Assembly: GCF_022539255.1 (NCBI RefSeq)
Contig: NZ_JAKZBV010000002.1
Span: forward strand, 138,520-202,519
Direction: 5' to 3'
Length of the DNA: 64,000 nt
Source of the DNA: Sinomonas terrae
GTDB lineage: Bacteria; Actinomycetota; Actinomycetes; Actinomycetales; Micrococcaceae
The translations under genes were made by a program, and so were the position numbers. The notes beneath the pieces were generated by a model. It searched no databases. It saw nothing but the letters and a program-made list of their open reading frames with translations, and was not told where the DNA came from. Of the stretch, positions 32,946-42,868 are shown one piece after another (positions within the stretch are counted from its first letter, which is position 1; every line of letters starts with the position of its first letter).

Positions 32946-34306
32946 GCCGGCAGGCCTGAACCCGCGCACGACCACCCGCGGACGGCCCCGCACCACCGGC
33001 ACTACTCTCTGTGCTCGCTGCGGCCGCAACGCCGGCAGGGCCAGGGTGTGGTGGCCGGAGGGGAAGGTCTGCGGCCCCTGCTTCACCACCGCCACCCGGA
33101 CCCACGGAACCTGCCCCGGCTGCGGCCAGCACCGCCTCCTCCCCGGCCCGCCCCACCTCGAGGACGGGCCCCGCTGCGCCCATTGCGCTGGCATCCCCCA
33201 CGACTTCCACTGCACCCGCTGCGGGACCGAGGCCGAGCCCTACCGGCACGGCACCTGCGCCCGCTGCTCCCTCCGAGACGACCTCACCGCCCTGCTCCTC
33301 GCCGAACCGGCGGATCCCGCGGCGATGGGACGGCTCGTCGACGTCCTCTGCCAGGCCGAGCGCCCGGAGAGCATCATCACCTGGAAGCGCTCCCCCAAGG
33401 TCCAGACTCTCCTGGCCTCGCTCGCGGCGGGGACCACGTCCCTGACCCACGGAGGCCTCGACACCCACATCCCGACCGCGGCGCGCGCCGTCGACCACCT
33501 CCGCGCCCTCCTAGTCCACCATGGCCTGCTCCCCTACCAGGACCCGTACCTTGCCCGGTTCGAGGCCTGGATCGAGGACAAGCTCCGCCCCCTGGCACCG
33601 AAGTCGCCAGACCAGTGGAGCACTTCGCCAGATGGCACCACCTCAGGCGCATCCGGTCCACCGCCACCCCGGAGAGCCCGGCCAGAGGACCGGTCCACTC
33701 CGCCAAGCAGGAGATCACCGAGACCGCCAAATTCCTCCAATGGCTCTGGGAGACCCACCACCGCAACGCCGCGAGCTGCACCCAGCAGGACGCGGACGAG
33801 TGGAGAGCCAGCGGCCCCACCACCCGCAAGCTGATCCGCACCTTCTTCGTCTTCGCCCGCAAGACCCGGCTCAACACCAGCGTCGACATCGGTTACTACA
33901 CGGCCCAATCACGGCCGACCCTCGCCCAGGACCGGCGGCTCGCCTGGCTCCGTGAGCTCCTCACGGGAACCAGCGAATCCCGCCCCTACCGCGTCGCAGG
34001 CATCCTCCTGCTGCTCTATGCCCAGCCCCTCGTCCGCGTCGCAGCGCTGCGCGCCGACGCGATCACCGTCGATCCCGCGACGGGCCAGACCTACATCACC
34101 TTCGGAGTCCGCCCCGTCCCCGTCCCGGCACCGTTCGGCGACCTGCTCCTCGATCACCTCGAGTGCAGGCCTGTCAGCGGCCATGAGATTCTCCCCATTG
34201 GCGGCCAGATAGTTCCCCGCTGACGGCCAGTTCTTTCTCCCCGTCCACGGCCAGTTGTTCTCCCCGGGTGCGGGATTCCTTCCGCCGGTCGTGGTGATGA
34301 TCGCGG

Positions 34307-35840
34307 ATGAAGAGCAACGAGGAGATCATGGAGATTCTTGAGGCGTATGACCTCACCGGCAGCTACCGTGCCGCAGCGGAGCTCGCGGGGTGTGACCATC
34401 ACACGGTGGCCAGGTATGTGAAGCTGCGGGCTGCCGGAGGGCCGGATCGCGAGAAGGGGCAGCGGGCCAGGCCGATCGACGGGTTCCTGCCGAAGATCGA
34501 AGAACTCGTCGAGCGCTCGGGAGGCCGGGTCCGGGCGGATGTGGTCCATGAGCGGCTGGTCGCGATGGGGTTCACCGGCGCGGAGAGGACCACGAGGCGC
34601 ACGGTCGCGGAGGCCAAGGCGCAGTTCGCGGCGGGGCGGCGGCGCGTGTTCCGCCCCTGGATCGTCGAGCCTGGGCTGTGGCTGCAGTGGGACTACGGAT
34701 GGGGGCCGAGGATCGGGGGGCCGGGCGACGCTGCTGTGGTGCGCGTGGCTGGCGTGGTCGCGGTTCCGCGTCGTGATCCCGATCTGGGACAAGAGCCTGC
34801 CGACGGTCGTGGCGTGCATGGATGCCACGCTGCGCAGGATGGGCGGGGGTCCCGGCGTTCGCGCTGACCGACAACGAGCGCACCGTGACCGCCGACCACA
34901 TCGCCAGGGTCGCGGTGCGCAACCCGCAGATCGTGGAGATGGGCCGCCACTACGGGATGACCGTGCGCACCTGCGTTCCCGCCGACCCGCAGTCCAAGGG
35001 CGGCTCGGAGTCCACGGTGCGGATCTCGAAGGCGGATCTGGTGCCCACGGCGGCGAACCTGCTCGAGGAGTACCGCACCTTCGGGCAGTTGGAGAAGGCG
35101 TGCCACGATTTCTGCGACGAGGTCAACGCCCGCCCGCACCGGGAGACACGGCAGGCGCCGGCGGCGATGCTCGCTGCGGAGCGGGAGCGGCTGCATCTGC
35201 TTCCGAAGGCGCCGTTCACGGTGGTGTTCGGGACCACCCGCCGGGTGAACTGGGACGCGACCGTGTCGATGAACGGGTCCGGTACTCGTCCCGCACGAGC
35301 TGGCCCAACACCAGGGTCTGGGTTGCGCGAGGCGGGCGAGGAGGTCATCGTCACTTCCGTGGCCGAGCGCGGGGAGGCCCGCGAGGTGGCCGGCATGCGA
35401 CCGGGCGTCCCGGGACCCCAGTCCTGGACGACGCGCACTACCCGCCCCGGGCGGATGAGGCCGCGGACCGCCAGCCCAGGGCGACCACCCCGGAGGAGGC
35501 AGCGTTCCTGATGCTCGGCGCGGGTGCCAAGGCGTGGCTGGTCGAGGCCGCCGCCGCGGGAGCCAGGCGGATCCGCGCGAAGATGGCCGAGGCCGTTGCG
35601 TTCGCCAAGCTCTACGGCACCGACCAGGTCGACCGGGCCCTGGGCACGGCCGCGACGACGGGCAGGTTCGCCGACAGGGACCTGGTCTCGATCCTGGGCT
35701 ACCAGGCCGGGCTCGCCCACGTGGAGCCCTCCCGGGCCTCCGAGGCCCATTCCCTCCAGCCGGGCACGGGCGGCTGGGGCCGCCTCGATGGCTCAGAGCC
35801 CGCCGCCGCCGACATGACGGGCGAGGAGGAGGACCGGTGA
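34307..35840 (+). pseudogene. istA: istA copy 2, multiple frameshifts
   Basis: It begins like the intact transposase, with one substitution (GFTGAER instead of GFAGAER), then shifts frame several times. There is an extra G in a G-run near 34721, an extra G near 34850, and a cluster of indels near 35277-35385. Almost all are in homopolymers. The TGA overlaps the istB start as in copy 1. Either an inactive copy or the result of unpolished sequence. Confidence 0.85.
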
Positions 35841-36634
35841 CGATCACAACGATGGCAGACCGTGGTCGCCCGCGCCCACGGCGACCCGCTGGCCGAGGCC
35901 CTGGAGCTGACCCGCCGGCTGAAGCTGCCCCACATGCGCAAGGCGCTCACGGACCTGATCCCCACCGCGAAGGCCAGCGCTGGGACCCGGCCGAGCTCGT
36001 GCGGGTCCTGCTCGCGGAGGAAGTCGCCGGCCGCGACCGCGCCAACCTGATCACCCGCCGCAAATCCGCCGGCTTCCCGGCAGGGAAGACCTTCGGCGAC
36101 TGGGACGAGGAGCTCTCCCCGATCCCGCGCCCGACCCAGGAAGCACTCAAGTCCCTCGAATGGGTCCGCCGGCGGGAGAATCTCGCGATCTACGGGCCGT
36201 CGGGGACTGGGAAGTCGCACTTCTGCGAGGCGCTCGGCCACGCGGCAGTCGAGGCCGGCATGATCGTGTCCTGGTTCGGGATCGAGGATCTCGGCGCCCT
36301 GGTGCGCAAGCACCGCGCCGACGACTCCATCGCCCGGGCCCTGACCAGGGTCGTGCGCAGCGATCTGATCATCGTGGACGACATAGGCCTGCTCCCGGTC
36401 TCCCCAGACGCCGCCGAGGGGTTCTACCGCCTCGTGGACGCCGCCTACGAGCGCCGGGCGATGGCGGTCAGCTCGAACCTCGCCCCGGCCGGATTCGACG
36501 AGATCATGCCCAAGACCATCGCGACCGCGACGGTGGACAGGTTCATGCACCACGCCCACCGGGTCGAGACCAAGGGCGAGTCCTACCGCCTCGCCCAAGC
36601 CGCCTCCGGCAAGGGGGTGACGCCCTTCCGCTGA
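35837..36634 (+). pseudogene. istB: istB copy 2, N-terminal frameshifts
   Basis: The GTG start overlaps the istA stop, but an added G (ATGGCAGAC instead of ATGCAGAC) and a lost C near 35976 shift the frame and restore it. From about 35980 onward the sequence equals copy 1, including Walker A GPSGTGKSH and Walker B VDDIG. It would give a protein with an altered N-terminus at best. Confidence 0.75.
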
Positions 36635-37223
36635 CCCGACAGACAGTCCAAACCCGAACCGGGGAATCAACTGGCCATACGTGGGGAGGAAAGATGGCCG
36701 CCACCGGGGAAAACAACTGGCCGTCCACGGGGAAAACCAACTGGCCGTTGACACAGGCCCAACCTGAGGACCGGTGTCACCGAGAGCCCTTGGCTCTTCC
36801 CCGGAGCGCGCGCCGGCCACCACCTGCACCCGAACACCATCATGGACAGGCTCCGCTCCCTCGGCATCGACCTGCAGGGAGCCCGGAACCGGGCACTGGA
36901 CGACCTCGTCACCCAGATGCCCCCGTCCGTGGTCGCCGACGCCCTCGGCTACAGCTACCAAGTCGCCTTCCTCCACGCCAACGCAGCCGGAGAGAACTGG
37001 GCTCGATACGCGGATCTCAAGCGGCCTGTCACTCGGCCCTAGAAGGAGGTAGTCTCCGGTCTCAACGAACGCGGAGGGGGACGCATGGGCAAAGCGAGCA
37101 GCAATCCGGTCGGCGACAACATCTGCTCCCCGACAGCGAGGTCGGGCGCCAGAGGGGGGAACCAAGATCTTCCGCCCCTGCACTATCCCCTTTCGAATGC
37201 GGTCATATCGTGGTGGCTAAGGT

Positions 37224-37740
37224 ATGAGTCGAACGCCTTCCTACCATCCATCCCGGCTCGGTACTTGGCCAGGAGCCCGCCTGATCCTCTGGGGTGCGAT
37301 CCTGACCCTGCCTCGGTGCTTTGGGCGGGCAGGCTTGACAGCCTCCTCAATGCAGCCGCAGGGAACGGCGGTGCCCGTGACCGGCACCGCGCTGAATCGC
37401 CTCACGCCCGACGGGTGCCGGAATAGCCTAGAGTCTGCGCGTGGCCTTCGATTGGCATGGCAAAGAACAGAGCAGTTCTACTCCCACGTCCTGCGACCAG
37501 ACCTATTCGGCCGGCGAGACGTTCCAGGCCTTTGCCCTTTCGAATGACCCTTCGGAACTGGGACCAACCGCAGAGTGGATCCTTCACCCCGATGAGCACG
37601 ACCCTTTCGACTTCATCGGACCGAATGGGCTCCCGACCGTTCTCGCCATCTTTTCGCTGCCGGTCCTGGCGGCCGGGGTATCGCTTCTGATAGTCGGACT
37701 CGTCGCCGTCCGGAAACGCTCACGGCTGGCAGCGTCCTGA
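37224..37740 (+). pseudogene. DUF3592-like membrane protein gene, corrupted right-arm copy
   Basis: Mirror of 24051-24566. At least seven small differences occur in the first 300 bp, most of them single-base gains or losses in homopolymers, breaking the frame repeatedly. The C-terminal 90 codons are unchanged. The 46-codon upstream frame (start 37085) is also altered: its end reads W-W-L-R-Y-E instead of stopping. The density of indels, against none in the left copy, suggests either relaxed selection or poor consensus sequence. Confidence 0.85.
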
Positions 37741-38002
37741 AGTTCAGGCTCAAGGCGAGCCCCTGTCATGTGTGTTGATTACGCCCAAACCTGATACGCA
37801 GGGGTGCCAGTAGAAAAGACTCCGTGTGCCTTCTTCGCACATCGTGAGGTTTCGGGTAACGATCCTCTGCCTACCTTCAACTGGCTTCTGACCTGCACTT
37901 TCTCTGTACGGCAGCGCCTCGGCCCTGTGGTGCCCGTGGGTGTCGGCCAGCCCAAGAAATCTGGGCTGATTCGGCTTCTGACGTGCGGATTCGGTGTGGT
38001 GC

Positions 38003-38037
38003 ATTGCGGTTCTCGCAATCTGTGTGCGAGTATCGCA
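38003..38037 (+). promoter_or_regulatory. Paired palindromes upstream of module A integrase, right arm
   Basis: Same pair as 23754-23788: ATTGCG-GTTCT-CGCAAT at 38003-38019 and TGCGA-GTA-TCGCA at 38025-38037, ending 28 bp before the ATG at 38066. Confidence 0.5.
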
Positions 38038-38953
38038 ATCACGTTTCGAGTGCTGAGGACGGTCGATGGCCCAGGATAAGAATGTGCTTTTCGCCCCGTT
38101 CGGCGGGCAGGCGCCAGACCCGGATGCGTTCCTCGGCATGGTCCTGGACGGCTGGGGCCGTCAGCAGCGGGCGAAGGACTTCGCGTCGGCGACGATCCGG
38201 ACCCGTCGGAGCGTGGTGATGAGCCTGGTGGACTTCTCCGGCCGCTATCCGTGGGAATGGACCCTCGGGGACGCCGACGACTTCTTCTCCCACGCCAGGG
38301 CTGTTCGGAACCTCTCCCACGGGACCGTTCGCTCGTACCAGGGCCACATCAAGCTCTTCTGCGAGTACGCCTGCGACCCGCACTACGACTGGTGCGAGCA
38401 GAGCGCGAAGCTGTTCGGGCAGGTCTTCGCCCAGATCGTCACCGAGCTGAACCGCGTCACCCACGCCCAGCCCTCCGAGGCGCGCCCGGCCAAGCGGCCC
38501 TTCACCCAGCGGGAGCTGCAGGACCTCTTCGACCTGGCCGACCTGGAGGTCGAGCGGATCCTGGACTCAGGCCGCAAGGGCGCCCTGGCAGCGTGGCGGG
38601 ACGCGATCGCGTTCAAGACGGCCTACGGCTGGGGCCTGCGCGCCAACGAGCTGCGCCACCTGCAGGTCGTGGACTTCTCCCGCAACGCGCGTGCGCCCTA
38701 CCTCGGCGACCACGGCGTGCTGCGCGTGCGCTGGGGGAAGTCGCACCGCGGCTCGGCGAAGAAGCCCCGCTCGGTCCTGACCGTCTGGCCCTGGTCGGTG
38801 GAGATGATCCAGGACTGGATCCGCAACGGGCTCCCCCGCTACGGGCACCCCGTGACCGACCTCTTCCCCACCAGCGGCGGCTCGATCGTGGGCGAGTCCC
38901 ACCTGATCGGCAGGCTACGCGACCTTGTCGACGAGCTCGGCTTCCCGCCCGGG

Positions 38954-40397
38954 GAGCTTGTCAAGTCTTCTGTGTAAGGGGCGGGGTCATAGGTAGGGGT
39001 TGATGCGGTCGGGGTAGGCGAGGGCGAGCTGGGCGAGGGCCTGCTTCCAGTTGGTGGTGACCTGGCCTTCGACGAGGCGTCCGTCGGCGTGGCGCTTGTC
39101 GGAGGGGACGTTCTGGTCGCGTTCGCGCTGGCGGTCGCGGGCGCGCTTGTCCTCGATGTTGCAGATGGCGAGCCAGAGGAGCTTGACGACGGCGTCGTCG
39201 TTGGGGAAGTGGCCGCGGTTCTTGATGATCTTGCGCAGCTGATAGTTCAGGGACTCGATGGAGTTGGTGGTGTAGATGACGCGGCGCAGCATGGGCGGGA
39301 AGGCCAGGAACGGGGTGAAGCGCTCCCAGGCGTCGGCGAAGACGCGGACGGTGTTGGGGTTCCTCTTGCCGAGCTCGCTCGCGGCGAAGGCGTCCAGGGC
39401 GGCTCTGGCGGTGGGGGCGTCGGGGGCCTGGTAGACGGTCTTCAGGGCGGCGGCGACGGCCTTGCGGTGGCCGTAGTTCACGAAGCGCATGGCGGCGCGG
39501 ATCAGGTGCACGACGCAGGTCTGGACCATCGAGCCCGGCCAGGTGGCCTCGATCGCCTCGGGCAGGCCGGTGAGGCCGTCGCAGCAGACGACCAGGACGT
39601 CGGCGACGCCGCGGTTGGCCAGCTCGGCGCAGACCCCGGCCCAGAACTTGGCGCCCTCGGCGGCCTGGACCCAGATCCCGAGTACGTGCTTGATGCCCTC
39701 CAGGTCCACGCCGACGGCGATGCGGCCTTGTTGCGCACGTGGGCCCCGTCGCGGACCTTGACGACCAGGGCGTCCAGGTAGACCACCGGGTAGAAGGCCT
39801 CCAGGGGGCGCCGCTGCCAGGCCAGGACCTCCTCGAGGATCTCGTCGGTGATCTTGGAGATGGTCTCGTGCGAGAGCTCGGTGCCGATGGTGGAGGCGAG
39901 ATGGTGCTGGATGTCCCGGATCGTCATCCCGCCGGCGTAGAGGGAGATGATCATCTCGTCCAGGCCCCCGAGACGCCGGGATCCCTTCGGGACCAGGCGC
40001 GGGGCGAAGGTCCCGTCCCGGTCGCGCGGCACCTCCAGGCCCACATCCCCGACCTCGGTGGCGACCGTCTTCGGGCTCGTGCCGTTGCGCGAGTTCGGGA
40101 ACGACGCTGCCTCCGGGTCGCCCTTCTCGTAGCCCAGATGGGAGCTCATCTCCGCCTGCAGGCCGCGCTCGAGGGCCGCCTTGAGAAGCCCGGGCAGCAG
40201 GCCCCCGTCGCCGGTGAGCTGGACCTCGCCCGAGTCGATCCTGGCGAAGAGAGCGTCCAGGGCCCCGGAGGCCTCCAGGTCCGCGGCGACCTCGGCCGTC
40301 GAGCGGCGCCGGCCCTGCTCCTCGTCCTCTGTCATGGTCATGATCCTGATCCCTTCAGATCCGGCCGTCACCCCTTACACAGAAGATCTGACACCTC
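38954..40397 (-). mobile_element. IS256-family insertion sequence
   Basis: A 1444-bp element with imperfect terminal inverted repeats. The left end reads GAGCTTGTCAAGTCTTCTGT; the right end, read inwards, is GAGGTGTCAGATCTTCTGTG. A perfect 9-bp target duplication, CCGCCCGGG, flanks it at 38945-38953 and 40398-40406, typical of the family. It encodes one transposase on the minus strand, carrying a frameshift. Confidence 0.95.
38987..40341 (-). pseudogene. IS256-family transposase with one frameshift
   Basis: The N-terminal part (start M-T-M-T-E-D-E at 40341) runs through the first catalytic Asp (VVYLDALVVKVRDG) to HVRNKA. A missing base near 39725 moves the frame, and the protein continues VDLEGIKHVLGIWVQAAEG with the second Asp (CCDGLTGLPEA) and the Glu (TTNSIESLN). 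IS256-family transposases are made from a single frame, so this is a defect or a sequence error, not programmed frameshifting. Confidence 0.88.
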
Positions 40398-40624
40398 CCG
40401 CCCGGGCTCGACCTGCACTCCTTCCGCCGCTCCTACGCCACCCACCTGATCACCGGAGAGGGCTTCGACGTCGCCTTCGTCCAGCTCCAGCTCGGCCACG
40501 AGCACGCCGCGACGACCTCGGGCTACACCATGCCCTCCCCCGACTACCAGCGCCTCGCCCTCGAACGGGCCCACGAACGCACCATCCAGGCAGCCCTCGG
40601 ACTGCAGGCACAGAGGAGGAACCC

Positions 40625-40966
40625 ATGAGCCGACGCGAGATCACCTACACCTGGCGCGTCCGCGAGATCATGGCACGCCGCGGCGTCCACACAGCCAAGG
40701 ACCTCGCCGAGCTCCTGCACGAGCGCGGCATCACCCTCACCGCCAACGCCGTCTGGCGCATCGTCACCCAGGAGCCCGAGCGGATCTCCTTCAAAGTCCT
40801 CGTCGCCCTCTGCGACGCGCTCGACGTCACCCCCAACGACCTGATCGCCTACACCGCCACCGACGCCAGGACGGTGCGACAGCGCCGCAAGGCATCCGGG
40901 GACGACATCCCCGACCTGCGCCAGTACAGGCCTGTCCGGGCACGGATCGTCGAAGACGATGAGTGA
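40625..40966 (+). CDS. Module A XRE-family HTH protein, right-arm copy
   Basis: Identical in sequence to the protein at 22278-22619 (113 residues). It lies downstream of the split integrase, so its expression may depend on read-through or on a promoter in the insertion sequence. Confidence 0.85.
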   Translation: MSRREITYTWRVREIMARRGVHTAKDLAELLHERGITLTANAVWRIVTQEPERISFKVLVALCDALDVTPNDLIAYTATDARTVRQRRKASGDDIPDLRQYRPVRARIVEDDE

Positions 40967-42515
40967 CCCCGGCCGCCCGGCAACCGGAGGCAACGGATCG
41001 GCGCGCCCGCCCACACTCGAGAACTTCGCACCGCAGAACAAGCGAGGCCGGCCCCGCTCGGCAGGCAGCCACCTGTGCGACCGGTGCCAGCAGCATGTCG
41101 CCAAGATCCGGGTCCGCTGGCCGGACGGGGCAGTCTGCGGAGCCTGCTTCACCCAGGCCACCCACACCTACGGCACCTGCCCGGACTGCCGCGAGGACAG
41201 GATGCTCCCCGGCCGCTCCCCCGCCACCGGCGAGCCGATCTGCCGCGACTGCGCCGGCATCGCCACCGACCTCTCATGCACCCGCTGCGAACGCGAAGCA
41301 GAGAGATTCCGTGCCGGCCTGTGCGTCAGGTGCGCCCTCGCCGACGACCTCACTGCCGTGCTCAAACCCGGCGAAGACCTACGACTCCACCGCCTCATAA
41401 GCCTGCTCACCGAGACAGGGCGACCCGAGAGCATCTACACCTACATGCGCCCAGGCACCAAGGCCCGGCAACTCCTCGAGTCCATCGGGAACCGCACCCT
41501 CGCACTCACCCACGAGGCCTTCGACGCACTCCCCCGCTCCGCCGCCGCAGAGCACCTGCGCGCCCTGCTTGTCCACCACCGCATGATGACCGCCCGCGGG
41601 AACGAGAACCTCGCACGCTTCGAACAATGGATCGCCGCCAGAATCGACGCCCTGCCCGATGACGGGACCAGCCGGCTCATCGAGCGCTTCGCCACCTGGC
41701 ACCACCTCAAACGAGTCCGCGCCAGGGCAGCAGACCCCGAGACCAACCTCGAGACCGTCACCCACGCCGCCAAACAGGACATCACCGAAGCCGGGAAGTT
41801 CCTCCTCTGGCTCCGGCAGCACCACAACGCCGGAGCAGACGACCTCCAGCAGTCCCACGTCGACGACTACCTCAGCAGCGGCCCCAGCACCCGCAAGGCC
41901 GTCCGGAACTTCGTCCGCTGGCTCAACAGGCAACAGAGTGGCCGCCCCTCCGGGCTCGACGCCCCGTTCCGCAGCGCCCAGAGCATCCCGATGATCACCC
42001 AAACCCAGCGGAGAGAGCTCGTCCGGAACTGCCTCGAGCACCACCACGTGGTCAGATCCACGCGCCTCGCTGGGCTGATCCTCCTGCTCTGGGCACACCC
42101 GCTGAACAAGATCGTCATGCTCCGCCGAGATCACCTCACGACCACCCCGGAAGGCATGCTCATCAAGCTCGGCATGACCCCGGCGGCCGTACCCGCGGCA
42201 CTCACCGAGATGTTCTGGCAACAATCGCAGAACCCCGGGAACCGCAACACCGCCAACACCGGCACCGACTGGCTCTTCCCAGGCACCCGCGCAGGCCGGC
42301 ACCTCCACCCGGGCACCCTCGCCGAACGCCTCAGAGTCCTCGGCATCGACGCCCAACGAGCACGCAACGCCACGCTCCGCGACCTCACCCAAGAAGTCGA
42401 CGCCCGCACCCTGATGGACCTGCTCGGCTACAGCCCCGGAATCATCGCCCAGCACGCTGCCCGCGCCGCGGTGCCGATGTCCGACTACGTCGCGCTGAAG
42501 AACTCCGGCCGCTAG
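40959..42515 (+). CDS. Module A Zn-knuckle/degenerate recombinase protein, right-arm copy
   Basis: The same 518-residue product as at 20729-22285, intact. Six CxxC pairs in the N-terminal third; an integrase-like C-terminal half without the canonical catalytic His-x-x-Arg but with a terminal Tyr. The non-coding end of the arm follows at 42516-42652. Confidence 0.78.
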   Translation: MSDPGRPATGGNGSARPPTLENFAPQNKRGRPRSAGSHLCDRCQQHVAKIRVRWPDGAVCGACFTQATHTYGTCPDCREDRMLPGRSPATGEPICRDCAGIATDLSCTRCEREAERFRAGLCVRCALADDLTAVLKPGEDLRLHRLISLLTETGRPESIYTYMRPGTKARQLLESIGNRTLALTHEAFDALPRSAAAEHLRALLVHHRMMTARGNENLARFEQWIAARIDALPDDGTSRLIERFATWHHLKRVRARAADPETNLETVTHAAKQDITEAGKFLLWLRQHHNAGADDLQQSHVDDYLSSGPSTRKAVRNFVRWLNRQQSGRPSGLDAPFRSAQSIPMITQTQRRELVRNCLEHHHVVRSTRLAGLILLLWAHPLNKIVMLRRDHLTTTPEGMLIKLGMTPAAVPAALTEMFWQQSQNPGNRNTANTGTDWLFPGTRAGRHLHPGTLAERLRVLGIDAQRARNATLRDLTQEVDARTLMDLLGYSPGIIAQHAARAAVPMSDYVALKNSGR

Positions 42516-42841
42516 ATCACGGCGCAATCGCCGCACCACCGAGGATCTCCAACCCCGAGCTTCCTGGGCGCATGGCTGCCCGTCTGCCTCTGAGGGGACC
42601 ACCAAAGGAGTCAAGATAAGCGAGGAAACGGATAACGCGTTTTCCCATCAGAGGATGACATGTTCGCAGCAGACGCGAATACGACAGCATGGAATGCTCC
42701 CCTGTCAGCACGCCGAGCAGTCCTCGCCGTCGAAGCCCTCAGACCTGCATTGGCGCTCAAGCTGGACCCTCGAGAATCCCGATGACCTGCCTTTGATCTG
42801 CGGTTTCTCTGCTTGTTTGGCAGTCTTTCGCGTTTCATGCG

Positions 42842-42868
42842 AGGTGTTCGCATATTATGCGAACACCT
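42842..42868. promoter_or_regulatory. 27-bp perfect palindrome over the start of module C integrase
   Basis: The arms AGGTGTTCGCATA and TATGCGAACACCT surround a single central T. The ATG of the truncated integrase C (42857) lies inside the right arm. The half-site TCGCA recurs in the module A palindromes. An autorepressor operator or a recombinase core site are both possible. A further partial half-site (CATGCGAGG) precedes it. Confidence 0.6.

Larger units (their letters stand above)
34172..36753 (+). mobile_element. IS21-family insertion sequence, copy 2
   Basis: A 2582-bp near-identical, oppositely oriented copy of 11327-13907, with TGTCA/TGACA ends and the same repeated GGCCAGTT-type terminal motifs. 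The 6-bp target duplication is CAGGCC (34166-34171 and 36754-36759). It interrupts the right-arm module B Zn-knuckle gene. Both of its genes carry one-base indels relative to copy 1. Confidence 0.95.
32935..37042 (+). pseudogene. Module B Zn-knuckle/recombinase-like gene, frameshifted and split by IS21
   Basis: The N-terminal 222 codons match the left copy. One C is then missing from the CCCGAAG run at about 33599 and the frame changes. The correct sequence continues in the next frame to 34171, where IS21 copy 2 interrupts it, and resumes at 36760 up to the TAG at 37040-37042. CAGGCC occurs on both sides of the insertion. The gene cannot make a full-length product. Confidence 0.92.
38066..40628 (+). 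pseudogene. Module A integrase, split by an IS256-family element
   Basis: Codons for residues 1-296 are intact up to FPPG, then the IS256-family element (38954-40397) intervenes. The remainder, from LDLHSFRRSYATHL to the end, follows at 40398-40628. The catalytic His-x-x-Arg, His and Tyr lie beyond the break, so the truncated product (303 residues, ending in E-L-V-K-S-S-V) is inactive. The downstream HTH and Zn-knuckle genes remain intact. Confidence 0.95.
31238..42652. repeat. Right arm of the inverted repeat, interrupted by two insertion sequences
   Basis: Inverted counterpart of 20592-27963. Removing the IS21 copy with its duplication (2588 bp) and the IS256-family element with its duplication (1453 bp) leaves 7374 bp, against 7372 bp on the left. 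Long stretches (31238-33599, 38066-38953, 40398-42652) show no difference that I noticed. Others (33600, 34720-36000 inside IS21, 37215-37500, 39720 inside IS256) carry clusters of one-base indels, mostly in homopolymers. Confidence 0.93.

Noticed and set aside
38987..40341. Programmed frameshift in the IS256-family transposase
   Set aside because: IS256-family transposases are read from a single frame and no slippery heptamer is evident; a one-base deletion is simpler.
20592..42652. Classification as a RIT (recombinase-in-trio) element
   Set aside because: RIT elements have three adjacent complete tyrosine recombinases. Here each module has only one complete recombinase, an HTH protein and a Zn-knuckle protein with a degenerate recombinase domain.
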